Assembly: GCF_001190785.1 (NCBI RefSeq)
Contig: NZ_LGSS01000009.1
Coordinates: 1 to 64,000 of the forward strand
DNA from: Gottschalkia purinilytica
GTDB lineage: Bacteria; Bacillota; Clostridia; Tissierellales; Gottschalkiaceae
DNA: 64,000 bases
Direction: 5' to 3'
Each line of letters begins with the position of its first letter. Position 1 is the first letter of the stretch. Positions 1-8,946 of this stretch are shown piece by piece. The position numbers and the translations under genes were made by a program. A model generated the notes under the pieces. The model saw only the letters and a list, made by a program, of their open reading frames with translations, ran no database searches and was not told where the DNA came from.

Positions 1-21
1 CATAGCTACAAGCTTTTTGGA

Positions 22-46
22 ACCACCTGCATAGCAGGTGGTTTTC
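22..46 (+). terminator. Rho-independent terminator of a gene upstream of the window
   Basis: A 9-bp perfect G+C-rich stem (accacctgc / gcaggtggt, 3-base loop) runs directly into TTTTC on the + strand. No gene that it serves lies inside the window, so it probably ends a + strand gene to the left. Confidence 0.7.
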
Positions 47-60
47 TACATACAATAATA

Positions 61-100
61 TGGATATGCCGCTATTAAACTAATTAATTTGGCATATCCA
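61..100 (-). terminator. Putative terminator of the argG-argH operon
   Basis: A 10-bp perfect inverted repeat (tggatatgcc / ggcatatcca) with a 20-base spacer lies just past the argH stop codon. The T-rich tail on the minus strand is weak, so this is a likely but not strong terminator. Confidence 0.45.
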
Positions 101-106
101 TACTCT

Positions 107-1423
107 TTATAATAATTCTTTCTTTATTCCCTTGTTTAGTACATTTTCATAATCTATAAAGTCATATATATCATTTTCAAATCTATCATCTACTGTTTTT
201 AAATCAGAAAGTGTTAAATCCTCTATTGCTAGTTTCTTCGACTCACATAATAATACTATTTCTCCAACTATCTTATGAGCATCTCTAAAAGCTACTCCTT
301 TATTTACCAAGTAGTCTGCAACTTCTGTTGCATTTAAAAATCCTGCTTTTACTGCTTCTTTCATAACTTCTTTATTTACTTTTATAGTTTTTAACATTTC
401 ATTCATAATAGCTAAACAAGCTGTAACAGTATCGAGTGCATCAAAATATTGTTGTTTATCTTCTTGCATATCTTTATTATAAGCAAGAGGGATTCCCTTC
501 ATAGTAGTTAACATACCCATAAGAGCACCGTACACTCTTCCAGTTTTACCTCTTATAAGCTCAGCAGCATCTGGATTTTTTTTCTGTGGCATTATACTAC
601 TTCCTGTAGCATAAGCATCATCTATTTGAACAAATCTAAATTCTTGTGTACTCCAAATTATAAGCTCTTCACTTAATCTACTTAAATGCATCATAATAAT
701 TGAAAAAGCAGAAAGCATTTCTATAAGATAGTCTCTATCACTAACTCCATCCATGAAGTTATCCACTGGCTTTTTAAACCCAAGTTTCTCTGCTGTAAAA
801 GCCCTATCTATATCATAAGTCGTTCCTGCCAATGCACAACAACCAAGTGGAGATTCATCTAATATATCTAAACAGTTTAAAAGTCTCTTTTTATCCCTTT
901 CAAACATACTGCAGTAAGCCATCATATGTTGTTTAAATGTAACAACTTGTGCTCTTTGTAAGTGTGTATATCCTGGCATTATAGCCTTATTTTCATCAGC
1001 TATTGTACTTATAGTTTGATTAAGTTCTTTTAGCATACTTACTATAATATTGCCATTTTCTTTAGCAAATAATTTCATATCTACAGCCACTTGATCATTT
1101 CTACTTCTAGAAGTATGAAGCTTCTTACCCAATTCACCTATTCTTTGTATAAGGTTTGATTCTACAAATGAATGTATATCTTCATAGTTTCCTTCTATTT
1201 TTAAATTTCCTTCTTCTATATCTTTAAGTATAGACTCTAGACCTTCTATGATTTTATCTCTTTCTTCATGCGTTAGTATCTGTGACTTAGCAAGCATTGT
1301 AACATGAGTTATACTTCCTGTTATATCTTGCTTATACAATCTTTTATCGAAAGGTAATGAACTATTGAAATCTTCCATTAGTTTATTTTCTTCTTTTTGG
1401 AATCTTCCTCCCCAGAGCTTCAT
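107..1423 (-). CDS. argH: Argininosuccinate lyase
   Basis: This enzyme splits argininosuccinate into arginine and fumarate, the last step of arginine synthesis, in the cytoplasm. The 438 residues match the usual family length. Visible family blocks are HTSRSRND near 103-110, GYTHLQRAQ near 151-159 and the fumarase-superfamily signature GSSIMPQKKNPD near 274-285, whose flexible loop carries the catalytic serine. The ATG follows a good ribosome site (AAAGGCGGTG). It sits 16 bp after argG, in the same operon as the upstream binding lipoprotein, under the arginine-type T-box at about 3560-3858. No earlier arginine genes lie nearby, so the operon may mainly turn citrulline into arginine. Confidence 0.97.
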   Translation of the reverse strand: MKLWGGRFQKEENKLMEDFNSSLPFDKRLYKQDITGSITHVTMLAKSQILTHEERDKIIEGLESILKDIEEGNLKIEGNYEDIHSFVESNLIQRIGELGKKLHTSRSRNDQVAVDMKLFAKENGNIIVSMLKELNQTISTIADENKAIMPGYTHLQRAQVVTFKQHMMAYCSMFERDKKRLLNCLDILDESPLGCCALAGTTYDIDRAFTAEKLGFKKPVDNFMDGVSDRDYLIEMLSAFSIIMMHLSRLSEELIIWSTQEFRFVQIDDAYATGSSIMPQKKNPDAAELIRGKTGRVYGALMGMLTTMKGIPLAYNKDMQEDKQQYFDALDTVTACLAIMNEMLKTIKVNKEVMKEAVKAGFLNATEVADYLVNKGVAFRDAHKIVGEIVLLCESKKLAIEDLTLSDLKTVDDRFENDIYDFIDYENVLNKGIKKELL

Positions 1424-1439
1424 ATAAGCACCGCCTTTA

Positions 1440-2642
1440 TTATTTGTTGTTTTTAGCCATAGCTCTTATTTTTAATGGTAAAGTAAATAAGTTTATAAAT
1501 CCTTCAGCATCTTTATGATCATAAAGGTCACTAGCTCCAAATGATGATATACCTTCATCATATAATGCATTTGGAGAGTCCATACCTGCTACTACAATAT
1601 TTCCTTTATATAGTTTTAATTTTACCCATCCATTAACACTTTGTTGTGTAGATTCTACGAAAGCATCTAATGCTTCTTTTAATTGCGTATCCCATAATCC
1701 GTCATAAACAAGTTCTCCATATTTTAAAGAAATCATTTGCTTATATTGATAAGTCATTCTATCTAAAGTTAAATGTTCTAAGTCTTTATGCGCTTCCATT
1801 AAAATAGTTCCACCAGGAGTTTCATATACTCCTCTTGATTTCATTCCTACCAATCTATTTTCTAATATATCGGCTATTCCTATCCCATTTTCTCCACCGA
1901 TTTTATTAAGTTCTTCTAATAATTCAACTGGTTTAAGTTCTTTTCCATTCAGTTTAGTAGGAATTCCTTTTTCAAAGTATATCTCTATATAAGTTGGTTC
2001 ATCTTTAGCTTCTTCTAAAGTCTTAGTCATAAGATATAGTTCTTCTGCTCTATGTTCATTCTTAGGGTCTTCTAAGTGTCCCCCCTCATGACTTATATGC
2101 ATTAAGTTTTTATCTCTTGAGTAAATTTTTTCTTTAGTCACAGGAACTTCAATTCCTTTTTGATTTGCATAGTCTATAGCATCTTCTCTTGAATTTATAT
2201 CCCATATTCTCCAAGGAGCTATAACTTGTATAGTAGGATCTATTGCTGCAATAGCAGCTTCAAATCTAACTTGATCATTTCCTTTACCTGTACATCCGTG
2301 ACAGATATATTTTGCTCCTTCTTTATGAGCTATTTCAACTAATTTTTTACCTATAAGTGGTCTAGCTATTGATGTTCCCATTAAATATTTATCTTCATAA
2401 ACTGCATTTGCCTTTATAGCTTTAAAAACATAATCTTTTACAAATTCCTCTTTAACATCTTCTATATATATTTTAGAAGCACCTGACTTTATAGCTTTTT
2501 CTCTTACTTCGTCCATATCATCATCTTGACCAACATTAATACAAGCAGCTATAATATCTAAATCATAATTTTCTTTTAACCACGGAATTATAATTGAAGT
2601 ATCTAATCCTCCTGAATATGCTAATACAACTTTTTCTTTCAT
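1440..2642 (-). CDS. argG: Argininosuccinate synthase
   Basis: The enzyme joins citrulline and aspartate using ATP to make argininosuccinate, the substrate of ArgH next door. The N-terminal ATP pyrophosphatase loop ([10 protein letters not shown], residues about 7-16) is diagnostic. The frame stays open to a TTG at 2660, but the ATG at 2642 has a well placed AAAGGGGA ribosome site. I therefore take 400 residues, the normal family length. It lies 28 bp downstream of the binding-lipoprotein gene and is presumably cotranscribed with it and argH. Confidence 0.97.
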   Translation of the reverse strand: MKEKVVLAYSGGLDTSIIIPWLKENYDLDIIAACINVGQDDDMDEVREKAIKSGASKIYIEDVKEEFVKDYVFKAIKANAVYEDKYLMGTSIARPLIGKKLVEIAHKEGAKYICHGCTGKGNDQVRFEAAIAAIDPTIQVIAPWRIWDINSREDAIDYANQKGIEVPVTKEKIYSRDKNLMHISHEGGHLEDPKNEHRAEELYLMTKTLEEAKDEPTYIEIYFEKGIPTKLNGKELKPVELLEELNKIGGENGIGIADILENRLVGMKSRGVYETPGGTILMEAHKDLEHLTLDRMTYQYKQMISLKYGELVYDGLWDTQLKEALDAFVESTQQSVNGWVKLKLYKGNIVVAGMDSPNALYDEGISSFGASDLYDHKDAEGFINLFTLPLKIRAMAKNNK

Positions 2643-2670
2643 TTTTCTATCCCCTTTCAATTTTCATTTT

Positions 2671-3480
2671 TTATTTATTAATCATGTCTATTGATTTGTT
2701 CATATATTCGTCTAACAATCCTTTTTCAATTAATCTATCTAATGTTTTATTAATAGTATCAACAAATTCTTTACTACCTTTTCGTACAGCTATAGCTCCA
2801 CCACTATTTCCTGTGTCTAGTTTTATATCTGAAATTACTAAATCATCATTTTTTCTAACATAAGCTTCTGCTACAGGCTCTTCTGCAATAACTGCATCTA
2901 CTTTATTTTGCTTTAACTGTAGCATTACATCCGATAGCTTTCCTAGTCCTTTTAACTGCTTGCTTTTAAGTATCTCTTTAGCAATTTTTTCTTGTGTAGT
3001 CCCTTTTTGTACTCCTACAATTTTTTTATTTAAATCATTTGTTTTCTTATATGAGTTAAGTTCATTTTTTCTTACTACTACTGACTGATTAGCTACATAA
3101 TATATCTTTGAAAAGTCAACATTCTTTTCTCGTTCTGGCGTAGGTGTTACAAAAGAAGCTACCATATCTATTTTCCCTGCTGTAAGTGCTGTCAGAAGGG
3201 AATCAAATTGCATATCTTTTATTTCTAAATCTACATTTAAATCTTTTGCTATTTCCTTAGCTATTTCTATATCAAAGCCCACAATAGAATCTTTTCCGTT
3301 TATCTCTTTATGAAACTCATAAGGGGGATATGCTGCACTGGTACCTATAACTAGCTTCCCTTTCTCTTTTATTTTATTTAATTGATTTTTACTTTCACCA
3401 TTTGTTTTAGCTACTTTTCCACAAGCACCAAGGATTAAAACAAGGCACAATCCAATTATGCAAATTATATTTTTTTTCAT
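2671..3480 (-). CDS. Polar amino-acid ABC transporter binding lipoprotein, arginine-regulated
   Basis: A 269-residue family 3 extracellular solute-binding protein. A lipoprotein signal peptide ends in lipobox LGAC with Cys20. After it come the usual landmarks: KGKLVIGTSAAYPPYEF, GFDIEIAKEIA, then two lobes with KIVGVQKGTT and AVIAEEPVAEAY. The ATG is preceded by AAGGAGG. It is the first gene after the arginine-type T-box and is followed by argG and argH, so arginine or citrulline is the likely ligand (inferred from regulation, not from binding residues). No permease is in its own operon. The divergent permeases and ATPase at 4169-6274 are the obvious partners. Confidence 0.9.
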   Translation of the reverse strand: MKKNIICIIGLCLVLILGACGKVAKTNGESKNQLNKIKEKGKLVIGTSAAYPPYEFHKEINGKDSIVGFDIEIAKEIAKDLNVDLEIKDMQFDSLLTALTAGKIDMVASFVTPTPEREKNVDFSKIYYVANQSVVVRKNELNSYKKTNDLNKKIVGVQKGTTQEKIAKEILKSKQLKGLGKLSDVMLQLKQNKVDAVIAEEPVAEAYVRKNDDLVISDIKLDTGNSGGAIAVRKGSKEFVDTINKTLDRLIEKGLLDEYMNKSIDMINK

Positions 3481-3559
3481 ACTCTACCTCCTTAATCTAT
3501 TTCTAACACATACTGATCTTATAGTTTATAACTTTGATTACCTAATAATATCTTTTATA

Positions 3560-3858
3560 AAAATAAAAAATTCGTCTCTTAAAATTTAAGAGACGAATTA
3601 TAATCCGCGTTACCACTCTATTTAAAATGAAATACATATGCACCTTATGCATAAATATTCATTTTCACTCTAAGCTTTTAACGGTTGCGACCGAACTTTC
3701 CTACTAATTGATAAAGTTATCATTTTCAGAAAGTCTCTTTATAGGCTCTCTTCAATATAGTTATGTACTAGACTCTCACCACTTTCTAGTTCGCTTGAAC
3801 ACTTTCTATATTTACTCTCCTAATCATTAGATTTAATTTTAATATTTATAAATTCTTA
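3560..3858 (-). promoter_or_regulatory. T-box leader, arginine type (specifier AGA)
   Basis: On the minus strand the leader has a Stem I region with GGTGAGAGTCT in its apical part, then a specifier loop reading GAAG-AGA-G with AGA at 3747-3749 (Arg). The T-box core AGAGTGGTAACGCGG is at 3605-3619, and a terminator hairpin with a T-run is at 3569-3600. The T-box UGGU would pair with an ACCA 3' end. Uncharged tRNA-Arg(UCU) should stabilise the antiterminator and turn on the binding protein, argG and argH. A one-base shift would read GAG (Glu). Arg is preferred from the register relative to GAA, the purine after the codon, and the downstream genes. Confidence 0.9.
3569..3600 (-). terminator. T-box terminator hairpin before the argGH operon
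   Basis: A perfect 15-bp stem (aattcgtctcttaaa and its complement) with a very short loop is followed on the minus strand by TTTTTTATTTTT. It is mutually exclusive with the antiterminator that includes the T-box core at 3605-3619. Confidence 0.88.
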
Positions 3859-3864
3859 TGTATG

Positions 3865-3893
3865 AGTATAAATTATTGTAAGAACATTGTCAA
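3865..3893 (-). promoter_or_regulatory. Sigma-A type promoter for the T-box/argGH operon
   Basis: On the minus strand TTGACA (3888-3893) and TATACT (3865-3870) are separated by exactly 17 bp. The predicted start near 3858 lies just before Stem I of the T-box. Confidence 0.8.
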
Positions 3894-3998
3894 TACTTTT
3901 TTTGCTTTTTATTCCTATTATTTTATATATTTAATTTATATATTTATAAAAACCAACTATTTTGATATGATTACCTTGTATTTTTTTCACCAAATTCA

Positions 3999-4027
3999 TT
4001 GACTTGCATATAAATAGTTGTTATACT
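3999..4027 (+). promoter_or_regulatory. Sigma-A type promoter for the amino-acid ABC transporter operon
   Basis: TTGACT (3999-4004), 17 bp, TATACT (4022-4027). Transcription would start near 4034, leaving a leader of about 135 bases before the first permease. I see no T-box in that leader. The promoter is divergent from, and about 105 bp away from, the argGH promoter. Confidence 0.72.
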
Positions 4028-4168
4028 ACCAATTAGCAAGTTTGTATTGTAATTGTAATTTATGTTTATTATCAAAAGTAAAAGAAATACCCTTTAAATA
4101 ACTTTTTTAGTTTTTAAAATCTATTTTATAATAATTAAAAATAATTTTCCTACGTAAGGAGGGATGAA

Positions 4169-4834
4169 ATGAGTTTAGATATTGAATTTATAAAATCCCA
4201 ACTTCCACTATTTAAAGATGCTGCCATTTTAACAATAGAAATAGCATCTATAGGTATAATTTTATCTATTATTATAGGTATTATAAATAACGCTATATAT
4301 TTATTAAATATAAGGCCTCTATCTAAGTTAATACATGGATATGTGGAAGTTTCTCGTAATACTCCGTTTCTTATACAGTTATTCTTTTTATACTTTGCAC
4401 TTCCTTCCATTGGAATAAAGTTAAGTAGTTTTGTAACAGCTATATTGGGGTTATCTTTTCTTGGTGGAAGTTACATGACAGAGACATTTAGATCTGGTAT
4501 AGAAGCTGTACCTAAAAGTCAAATTGAATCAGCTTTATCTGTAGGTTTGAGTAAATGGCAAATTTTAAGATTCATAATATTGCCTCAAGCTATAAATATT
4601 TGTATTCCATCATTAATTAATAACTTTATATTTTTACTTAAGGAAACATCTGTAGTATCTGCCATAGCTGTTCCAGAGTTACTACACACAACTACAAGTC
4701 TTATCTCTTTATACTATAAGACTTATGAAATGCTAGTTACATTAACTGTATTTTACTTGATTTTATTCTTACCAGTATCATTCTTCCTATCATTCATAGA
4801 AAGGAGGATGAAATATGGGCAGTACGGGGCTTAA
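4169..4834 (+). CDS. Polar amino-acid ABC transporter permease (HisM/GlnP family)
   Basis: A 221-residue inner-membrane permease with about five hydrophobic segments and the cytoplasmic EAA loop (SALSVGLSKWQILRFIILP, about residues 127-145) that docks the ATPase. The ATG has a strong AAGGAGGG site. Its end overlaps the next permease by 20 bp. Together the two permeases would form a heterodimeric channel with the ATPase at 5510 and the lipoprotein at 6274. Because the operon diverges from arginine genes, arginine or a related amino acid is a reasonable but unproven substrate. Confidence 0.9.
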   Translation: MSLDIEFIKSQLPLFKDAAILTIEIASIGIILSIIIGIINNAIYLLNIRPLSKLIHGYVEVSRNTPFLIQLFFLYFALPSIGIKLSSFVTAILGLSFLGGSYMTETFRSGIEAVPKSQIESALSVGLSKWQILRFIILPQAINICIPSLINNFIFLLKETSVVSAIAVPELLHTTTSLISLYYKTYEMLVTLTVFYLILFLPVSFFLSFIERRMKYGQYGA

Positions 4835-5471
4835 TTTAATTTTAAAATCTTTACCACTGTTATTTGAAGGTCTAATTGATACAGTGTTAATTGCTGGATT
4901 ATCTGTTATTATAGGAACATTAGGTGGTATATTATTTGGAATAGTGAGGGTTTCTAAAAACAAGTTAATAAGATGTATAACAAGAATCTATATCGAGCTA
5001 TTTAGAGCTGTTCCTTTACTTGTATGGTTATTCGTATTTTTCTTTGGATTACCTGTAGCTTTTGGATTAGATATCTCAGGTTCAGTTACATCTATAATAG
5101 TTTTATCTCTTTGGGGTATCACAGAAATAGGTGAAGTAGTTAGAGGTTCTATTGAATCAGTCCCTAAGGAGCAAGTTGAAGCTGGTAAATCTATAGGATT
5201 AAACCAAGTAAACCTATATGTTTTTGTTATAATACCTCAAACTATAAGAAGGATGATTCCACCAACAATTAATATATATACAAGGATAATTAAAACCACT
5301 TCTCTTACAGTTCTTATAGGGGTAACAGAGGTGATTAAAGTAGGCCAACAGATTATAGAAAGAACAGGAGAAGCATTAATAATCTATAGTACCTTATTTG
5401 TTATTTATTTCTTATTATGTTATCCCCTTTCAATATGGTCAAAAAAATTGGAGGAAAAGTGGAGTAACTAA
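4815..5471 (+). CDS. Polar amino-acid ABC transporter permease, second subunit
   Basis: A 218-residue paralogue of the preceding permease. It has multiple membrane segments and an EAA loop (VEAGKSIGLNQVNLYVFVIIP, around residues 115-135). The start ATG lies inside the last codons of the upstream gene behind its own AAGGAGG site (4801-4807), so translation is probably coupled. It forms the second half of the membrane channel. Confidence 0.9.
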   Translation: MGSTGLNLILKSLPLLFEGLIDTVLIAGLSVIIGTLGGILFGIVRVSKNKLIRCITRIYIELFRAVPLLVWLFVFFFGLPVAFGLDISGSVTSIIVLSLWGITEIGEVVRGSIESVPKEQVEAGKSIGLNQVNLYVFVIIPQTIRRMIPPTINIYTRIIKTTSLTVLIGVTEVIKVGQQIIERTGEALIIYSTLFVIYFLLCYPLSIWSKKLEEKWSN

Positions 5472-5509
5472 CTAGCAATTATTATATATACGCTAAAAGG
5501 AGAGGTTAT

Positions 5510-6274
5510 ATGAAAGAGACATTACTAGAAATACAAAATTTAAGTAAATCATATAACGATAAACCCGTTTTAAAAAATATTAATTTGAAAGTCCATAAGG
5601 GAGATGTTTTAGTTATTTTAGGTCCAAGTGGATGTGGTAAAAGTACTTTATTAAGATGTTTAAATGGTTTGGAAACTATTCAAAGTGGAAGTATAAAATT
5701 TGATAATCTAGAATTAACAGATAAAAATATTGACTGGAAAATAATAAGGCAACGTATAGGTATGGTTTTTCAAAGCTATGACCTATTTCCTCATATGACA
5801 GTGTTAGAAAATATTCTTTTAGGTCCTATAAGGGCACAAAAAAGAAGTAAAGAAGAAGCTACTAAACAAGCTGAGAAACTATTAGAAAAAGTAGGTCTTT
5901 TAGACAAAAAAGATTATTATCCAAGACAATTATCAGGAGGACAAAAACAGAGAATTGCAATAGTTAGAGCTCTTTGTATGAATCCAGAAGTAATTTTATT
6001 TGATGAAGTTACAGCGGCACTTGATCCTGAAATGGTAAAAGAAGTTTTAGAGGTTATGATTGATCTGTCTAAACAAGGTATGACAATGATTATAGTAACT
6101 CATGAAATGGGTTTTGCAAAAGCAGTAGCTGACAAAATTGTATTCTTAGATAAAGGGGAAGTTTGTGAAATAAGTGAACCTGACGAATTTTTTACGTCTC
6201 CAAAAACTGAAAGAGCTAGTCATTTTCTAGATCAGTTTTTCTATATTGAAACTATGAAAGGAAGGGATATTTAA
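5510..6274 (+). CDS. Polar amino-acid ABC transporter ATP-binding protein (GlnQ/HisP family)
   Basis: A 254-residue ATPase that powers the two permeases upstream. Walker A GPSGCGKST is at 38-46, the Q-loop at GMVFQSYDLFP, the signature at LSGGQKQR, then Walker B with LFDEVTAALDPE and the switch histidine in VTHEMGFA. The D-E-V-T-A-A-L-D segment replaces the commoner DEPTSALD without losing the catalytic Glu. The stop overlaps the start of the next gene (TAATG), which indicates tight coupling. Confidence 0.94.
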   Translation: MKETLLEIQNLSKSYNDKPVLKNINLKVHKGDVLVILGPSGCGKSTLLRCLNGLETIQSGSIKFDNLELTDKNIDWKIIRQRIGMVFQSYDLFPHMTVLENILLGPIRAQKRSKEEATKQAEKLLEKVGLLDKKDYYPRQLSGGQKQRIAIVRALCMNPEVILFDEVTAALDPEMVKEVLEVMIDLSKQGMTMIIVTHEMGFAKAVADKIVFLDKGEVCEISEPDEFFTSPKTERASHFLDQFFYIETMKGRDI

Positions 6275-7170
6275 TGAAAAAATTTGCTGTATTATTAGTA
6301 GTATTAAGTTTAATAGCTGGAGTTTTAGCTGGATGTGGTCAATCAAAGTCATCATCTAATGAAAAACAACAATCGCAAGAAGTATCTAAAGATAGCTCTA
6401 AAGAAAAGTCTAATGAAATACAAAAAATAAAAGACAGAGGTAAAATACTTATAGGTATATTCACTGATAAGCCACCATTTGGATATGTAGATGAAAATGG
6501 TAAAAATGATGGGTTTGAAGTAGCTCTTTCTAAGCGTTTTGCTAAAGATCTTTTAGGCGATGAAAGTAAGTTAGAGTTTGTTCCATTAGAACCTGAAAAT
6601 AGAATTCCTTTTTTACAATCTGACAAAGTAGATTTAATAATGGCAAATATGACTGTAACAGACGAAAGAAAACAAGTTGTTGACTTTACAAATCCTCATC
6701 TTAAAGTTGCTATACAAATTCTAGCAAAAGATAACTCTAAGATAACTTCTGTTGATGATTTAAAAGGTAAAAAAGTAATCGTAACAAAAGGAACAACAGC
6801 AGACATATATTTCACAAAAAATCATCCTGATATTGAGTTAATTAAATTCACTAAAGTTACAGAATCATTCCAAGCATTAAAAGATGATCGTGGTGATGTT
6901 TATGTTAATGATAATCTACTATTATTTGATTTTGTAAAAGATAATAAAGGATTTAAAGTTTTAGATATAAGACTTGAAGAGCCTTCTCCTATTGCTCCTG
7001 CTGTTAAAAAAGGTAATAAAGAATTAAAAGAATGGGTTAATCAAGAATTATCTAAATTAGGAGAAGAAAAATATCTTCATAAACTATATGATGAATATCT
7101 TAAAGAATCTTTTGGTGATAATGTAAAAAATCCTACTGATGTAATAGTTGAAGGTGGAAAGTGGGAATAG
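6274..7170 (+). CDS. Amino-acid ABC transporter binding lipoprotein
   Basis: A 298-residue family 3 solute-binding protein. The signal peptide ends in LAGC (Cys21), followed by a Ser/Lys/Glu-rich linker, then GKILIGIFTDKPPFGYVDENG and the characteristic ENRIPFLQSDKVDLIMANMT region of PEB1-like binding proteins. Its gene is the last of the transporter operon and overlaps the ATPase stop. Similar proteins bind aspartate/glutamate, cystine or basic amino acids, and I cannot choose from the sequence alone. The system may therefore use two binding proteins: this one and the T-box-controlled one at 2671. Confidence 0.9.
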   Translation: MKKFAVLLVVLSLIAGVLAGCGQSKSSSNEKQQSQEVSKDSSKEKSNEIQKIKDRGKILIGIFTDKPPFGYVDENGKNDGFEVALSKRFAKDLLGDESKLEFVPLEPENRIPFLQSDKVDLIMANMTVTDERKQVVDFTNPHLKVAIQILAKDNSKITSVDDLKGKKVIVTKGTTADIYFTKNHPDIELIKFTKVTESFQALKDDRGDVYVNDNLLLFDFVKDNKGFKVLDIRLEEPSPIAPAVKKGNKELKEWVNQELSKLGEEKYLHKLYDEYLKESFGDNVKNPTDVIVEGGKWE

Positions 7171-7218
7171 ATCATATAGAATACTTCTTTAATTATATTT
7201 AATTTATATTAAACTAAA

Positions 7219-7256
7219 AATCTCATCGTAATTATTTAAATAATTACGATGAGATT
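7219..7256. terminator. Bidirectional terminator between convergent ABC operons
   Basis: A perfect 19-bp palindrome (aatctcatcgtaattattt and its complement) is followed on the + strand by CTTTTTTGTT. It overlaps the last codons of the minus-strand Fe-S gene. It terminates the + transporter operon well; for the minus operon the T-run is weaker. Confidence 0.78.
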
Positions 7257-8140
7257 TCTTTTTTGTTATTATTTTTTTCTCTGATATTTCTTTTTCCTGC
7301 TTTACAAAGAGCCATGCATCTACTACAAAATGTTGCCCCGTAACTAGCCTCGTCTCTTTCATTAGTTACAATTCTAGAATCTCTTTTTTTCCATACGATA
7401 TCTAACTTTTCCAACGGAGTCATTTCTTTAGGTCTTTCTACATCTACTCTAGGATTAAAATTTGCATTAGGCCAAGCTTTTGTAGTTAATCCTTTCCCTA
7501 CCCACCAACAACTTTCTGCATCTAATACTCCATAGGTGTATTCTTTATTTCCTAATTTTACAGTATGCTCTTTAGTTTTGATAGCTCCTATTGGACAATT
7601 CTTTACACATTCAAAACACTTTTTACATGGATTCTCTTCTAAAGGCTTATTATGAATTAAAGGTGCATCAGTTAGGATAGCTATAAATCTTTGACGTGGT
7701 CCATATTCATGAGTTAAAACATTCCCACTCCATCCAAATTGGCCTAAACCTGCTGCCACAGCAGCATGTCTAAAGGATATAGGCCCATGAAATTTTTTGT
7801 CCCAATATTGACATCCTCTTCCTGGTATAGGTAATGCAAGATATCCTTCCTTTTCTATGTATTTTGAAAGTCTATATGCAACAGAATCCATCTCTCTATT
7901 TAAAAAAGTATATCCAAACATTTGGTAAGAATAGTTTGTAGTCCCATCAATCATAGCATCAATAGCTGCATCAGGTATATGAAAGCCTAAAACTACAACT
8001 GTTTTTACACTAGGCATCAAGTCACAGGGCCTATGAGGTGTTGGAATATCTATTTGCAAGTCACTAGCTAAAGCAACTCCAAATAAATCTGCGCCTTGAT
8101 TCAAAGCATACTCTTTTATTCTTATAGTTAGTTTTTCCAT
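7244..8140 (-). CDS. QueG-like two-[4Fe-4S] reductase of unknown substrate
   Basis: A 298-residue protein related to epoxyqueuosine reductase (QueG) and the reductive-dehalogenase superfamily. The QueG-like core is seen at GLGQFGWSGNVLTHEYGP (about 132-149) and ILTDAPL. Two clusters can be assigned: Cys172, 175, 178, 182 (C-x2-C-x2-C-x3-C-P) with Cys211, 272, 275 and 279. QueG binds cobalamin; whether this protein does cannot be seen. It lacks the C-terminal HEAT-repeat part of long QueG proteins. It is the last gene of a TauABC/NMT1-type transporter operon, 12 bp after the permease, which suggests it reduces the imported compound or a derivative. True queuosine function is a less likely alternative. 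Confidence 0.8.
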   Translation of the reverse strand: MEKLTIRIKEYALNQGADLFGVALASDLQIDIPTPHRPCDLMPSVKTVVVLGFHIPDAAIDAMIDGTTNYSYQMFGYTFLNREMDSVAYRLSKYIEKEGYLALPIPGRGCQYWDKKFHGPISFRHAAVAAGLGQFGWSGNVLTHEYGPRQRFIAILTDAPLIHNKPLEENPCKKCFECVKNCPIGAIKTKEHTVKLGNKEYTYGVLDAESCWWVGKGLTTKAWPNANFNPRVDVERPKEMTPLEKLDIVWKKRDSRIVTNERDEASYGATFCSRCMALCKAGKRNIREKNNNKKEISS

Positions 8141-8152
8141 AATTAATAACTC

Positions 8153-8911
8153 CTATCTTTTGGAAGTCCAATACAACATTTTCTTTTTTAATAACTCATA
8201 GCAACTCATTATTAAAATAATTACAAATGACATAGCAATCAATCCTGCTAGAACTTTATCATATTCAGAAAAATCCGCATAATATTGAATGAAATGTCCC
8301 AATCCAGATTTAGCCCCAAACATCTCTGCTACTGTAAGCAATACAAAAGAAAATACTAATGCAGTCCCTGCCCCACTAAAAATCATAGGGAGAGCTGCAG
8401 GAAGTACTATTTTTCTTAACAGTTTTATACCTTTTAATCCTAAAGCTCTGGCATTATCTAAGTACTTATCTTCTATCAGTCTAACTCCATGAATTGTACC
8501 ATTTAATATAGGCCAAAAGCTTCCGATGAATATTATAAAAGCTGAAGAAAGCCAAAAAGTAGGAAGTATTGTTATAGCATATGGTATATAAAGTGTTGGA
8601 GGTATAGGACTCAAACCATGAAATATAGGTGAAAAGTTTTTTCTCAGAGGTTCATACCAACCTATCGTTACCCCTAGAGATATTCCTAAAATCAAAGCTA
8701 ATGCATAACTAGGAATTAATAAGCCTAAGGAGCTAATAAGACCATTTCTAAGCTCAGGCAACGATTTTATTAAGGCAGGTATTATTTTACTAAGTCCCGG
8801 AAACAGTACAGGCTCTAATACTTGTCCTATATCTGTAATCAATTCATACACAACTATTATAGTTAATAAAATTATAATAGTTCCCCAATAATTTTTGATC
8901 CATTTAAACAA
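8153..8911 (-). CDS. TauC/SsuC-type ABC transporter permease
   Basis: A 252-residue membrane protein with about six hydrophobic helices and the EAA loop (ARALGLKGIKLLRKIVLPAA, about residues 155-174) of the nitrate/sulfonate/taurine/pyrimidine-precursor permeases. The start is a TTG (8911) behind AGGGGGAAG; no better ATG is in frame. It belongs to an operon of ATPase (10055), binding lipoprotein (8947), this permease and the QueG-like Fe-S protein (7244). The substrate is unknown. Confidence 0.88.
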   Translation of the reverse strand: MFKWIKNYWGTIIILLTIIVVYELITDIGQVLEPVLFPGLSKIIPALIKSLPELRNGLISSLGLLIPSYALALILGISLGVTIGWYEPLRKNFSPIFHGLSPIPPTLYIPYAITILPTFWLSSAFIIFIGSFWPILNGTIHGVRLIEDKYLDNARALGLKGIKLLRKIVLPAALPMIFSGAGTALVFSFVLLTVAEMFGAKSGLGHFIQYYADFSEYDKVLAGLIAMSFVIILIMSCYELLKKKMLYWTSKR

Positions 8912-8946
8912 TATTTCTTCCCCCTTAATAAAGCTATATCTAGAAA

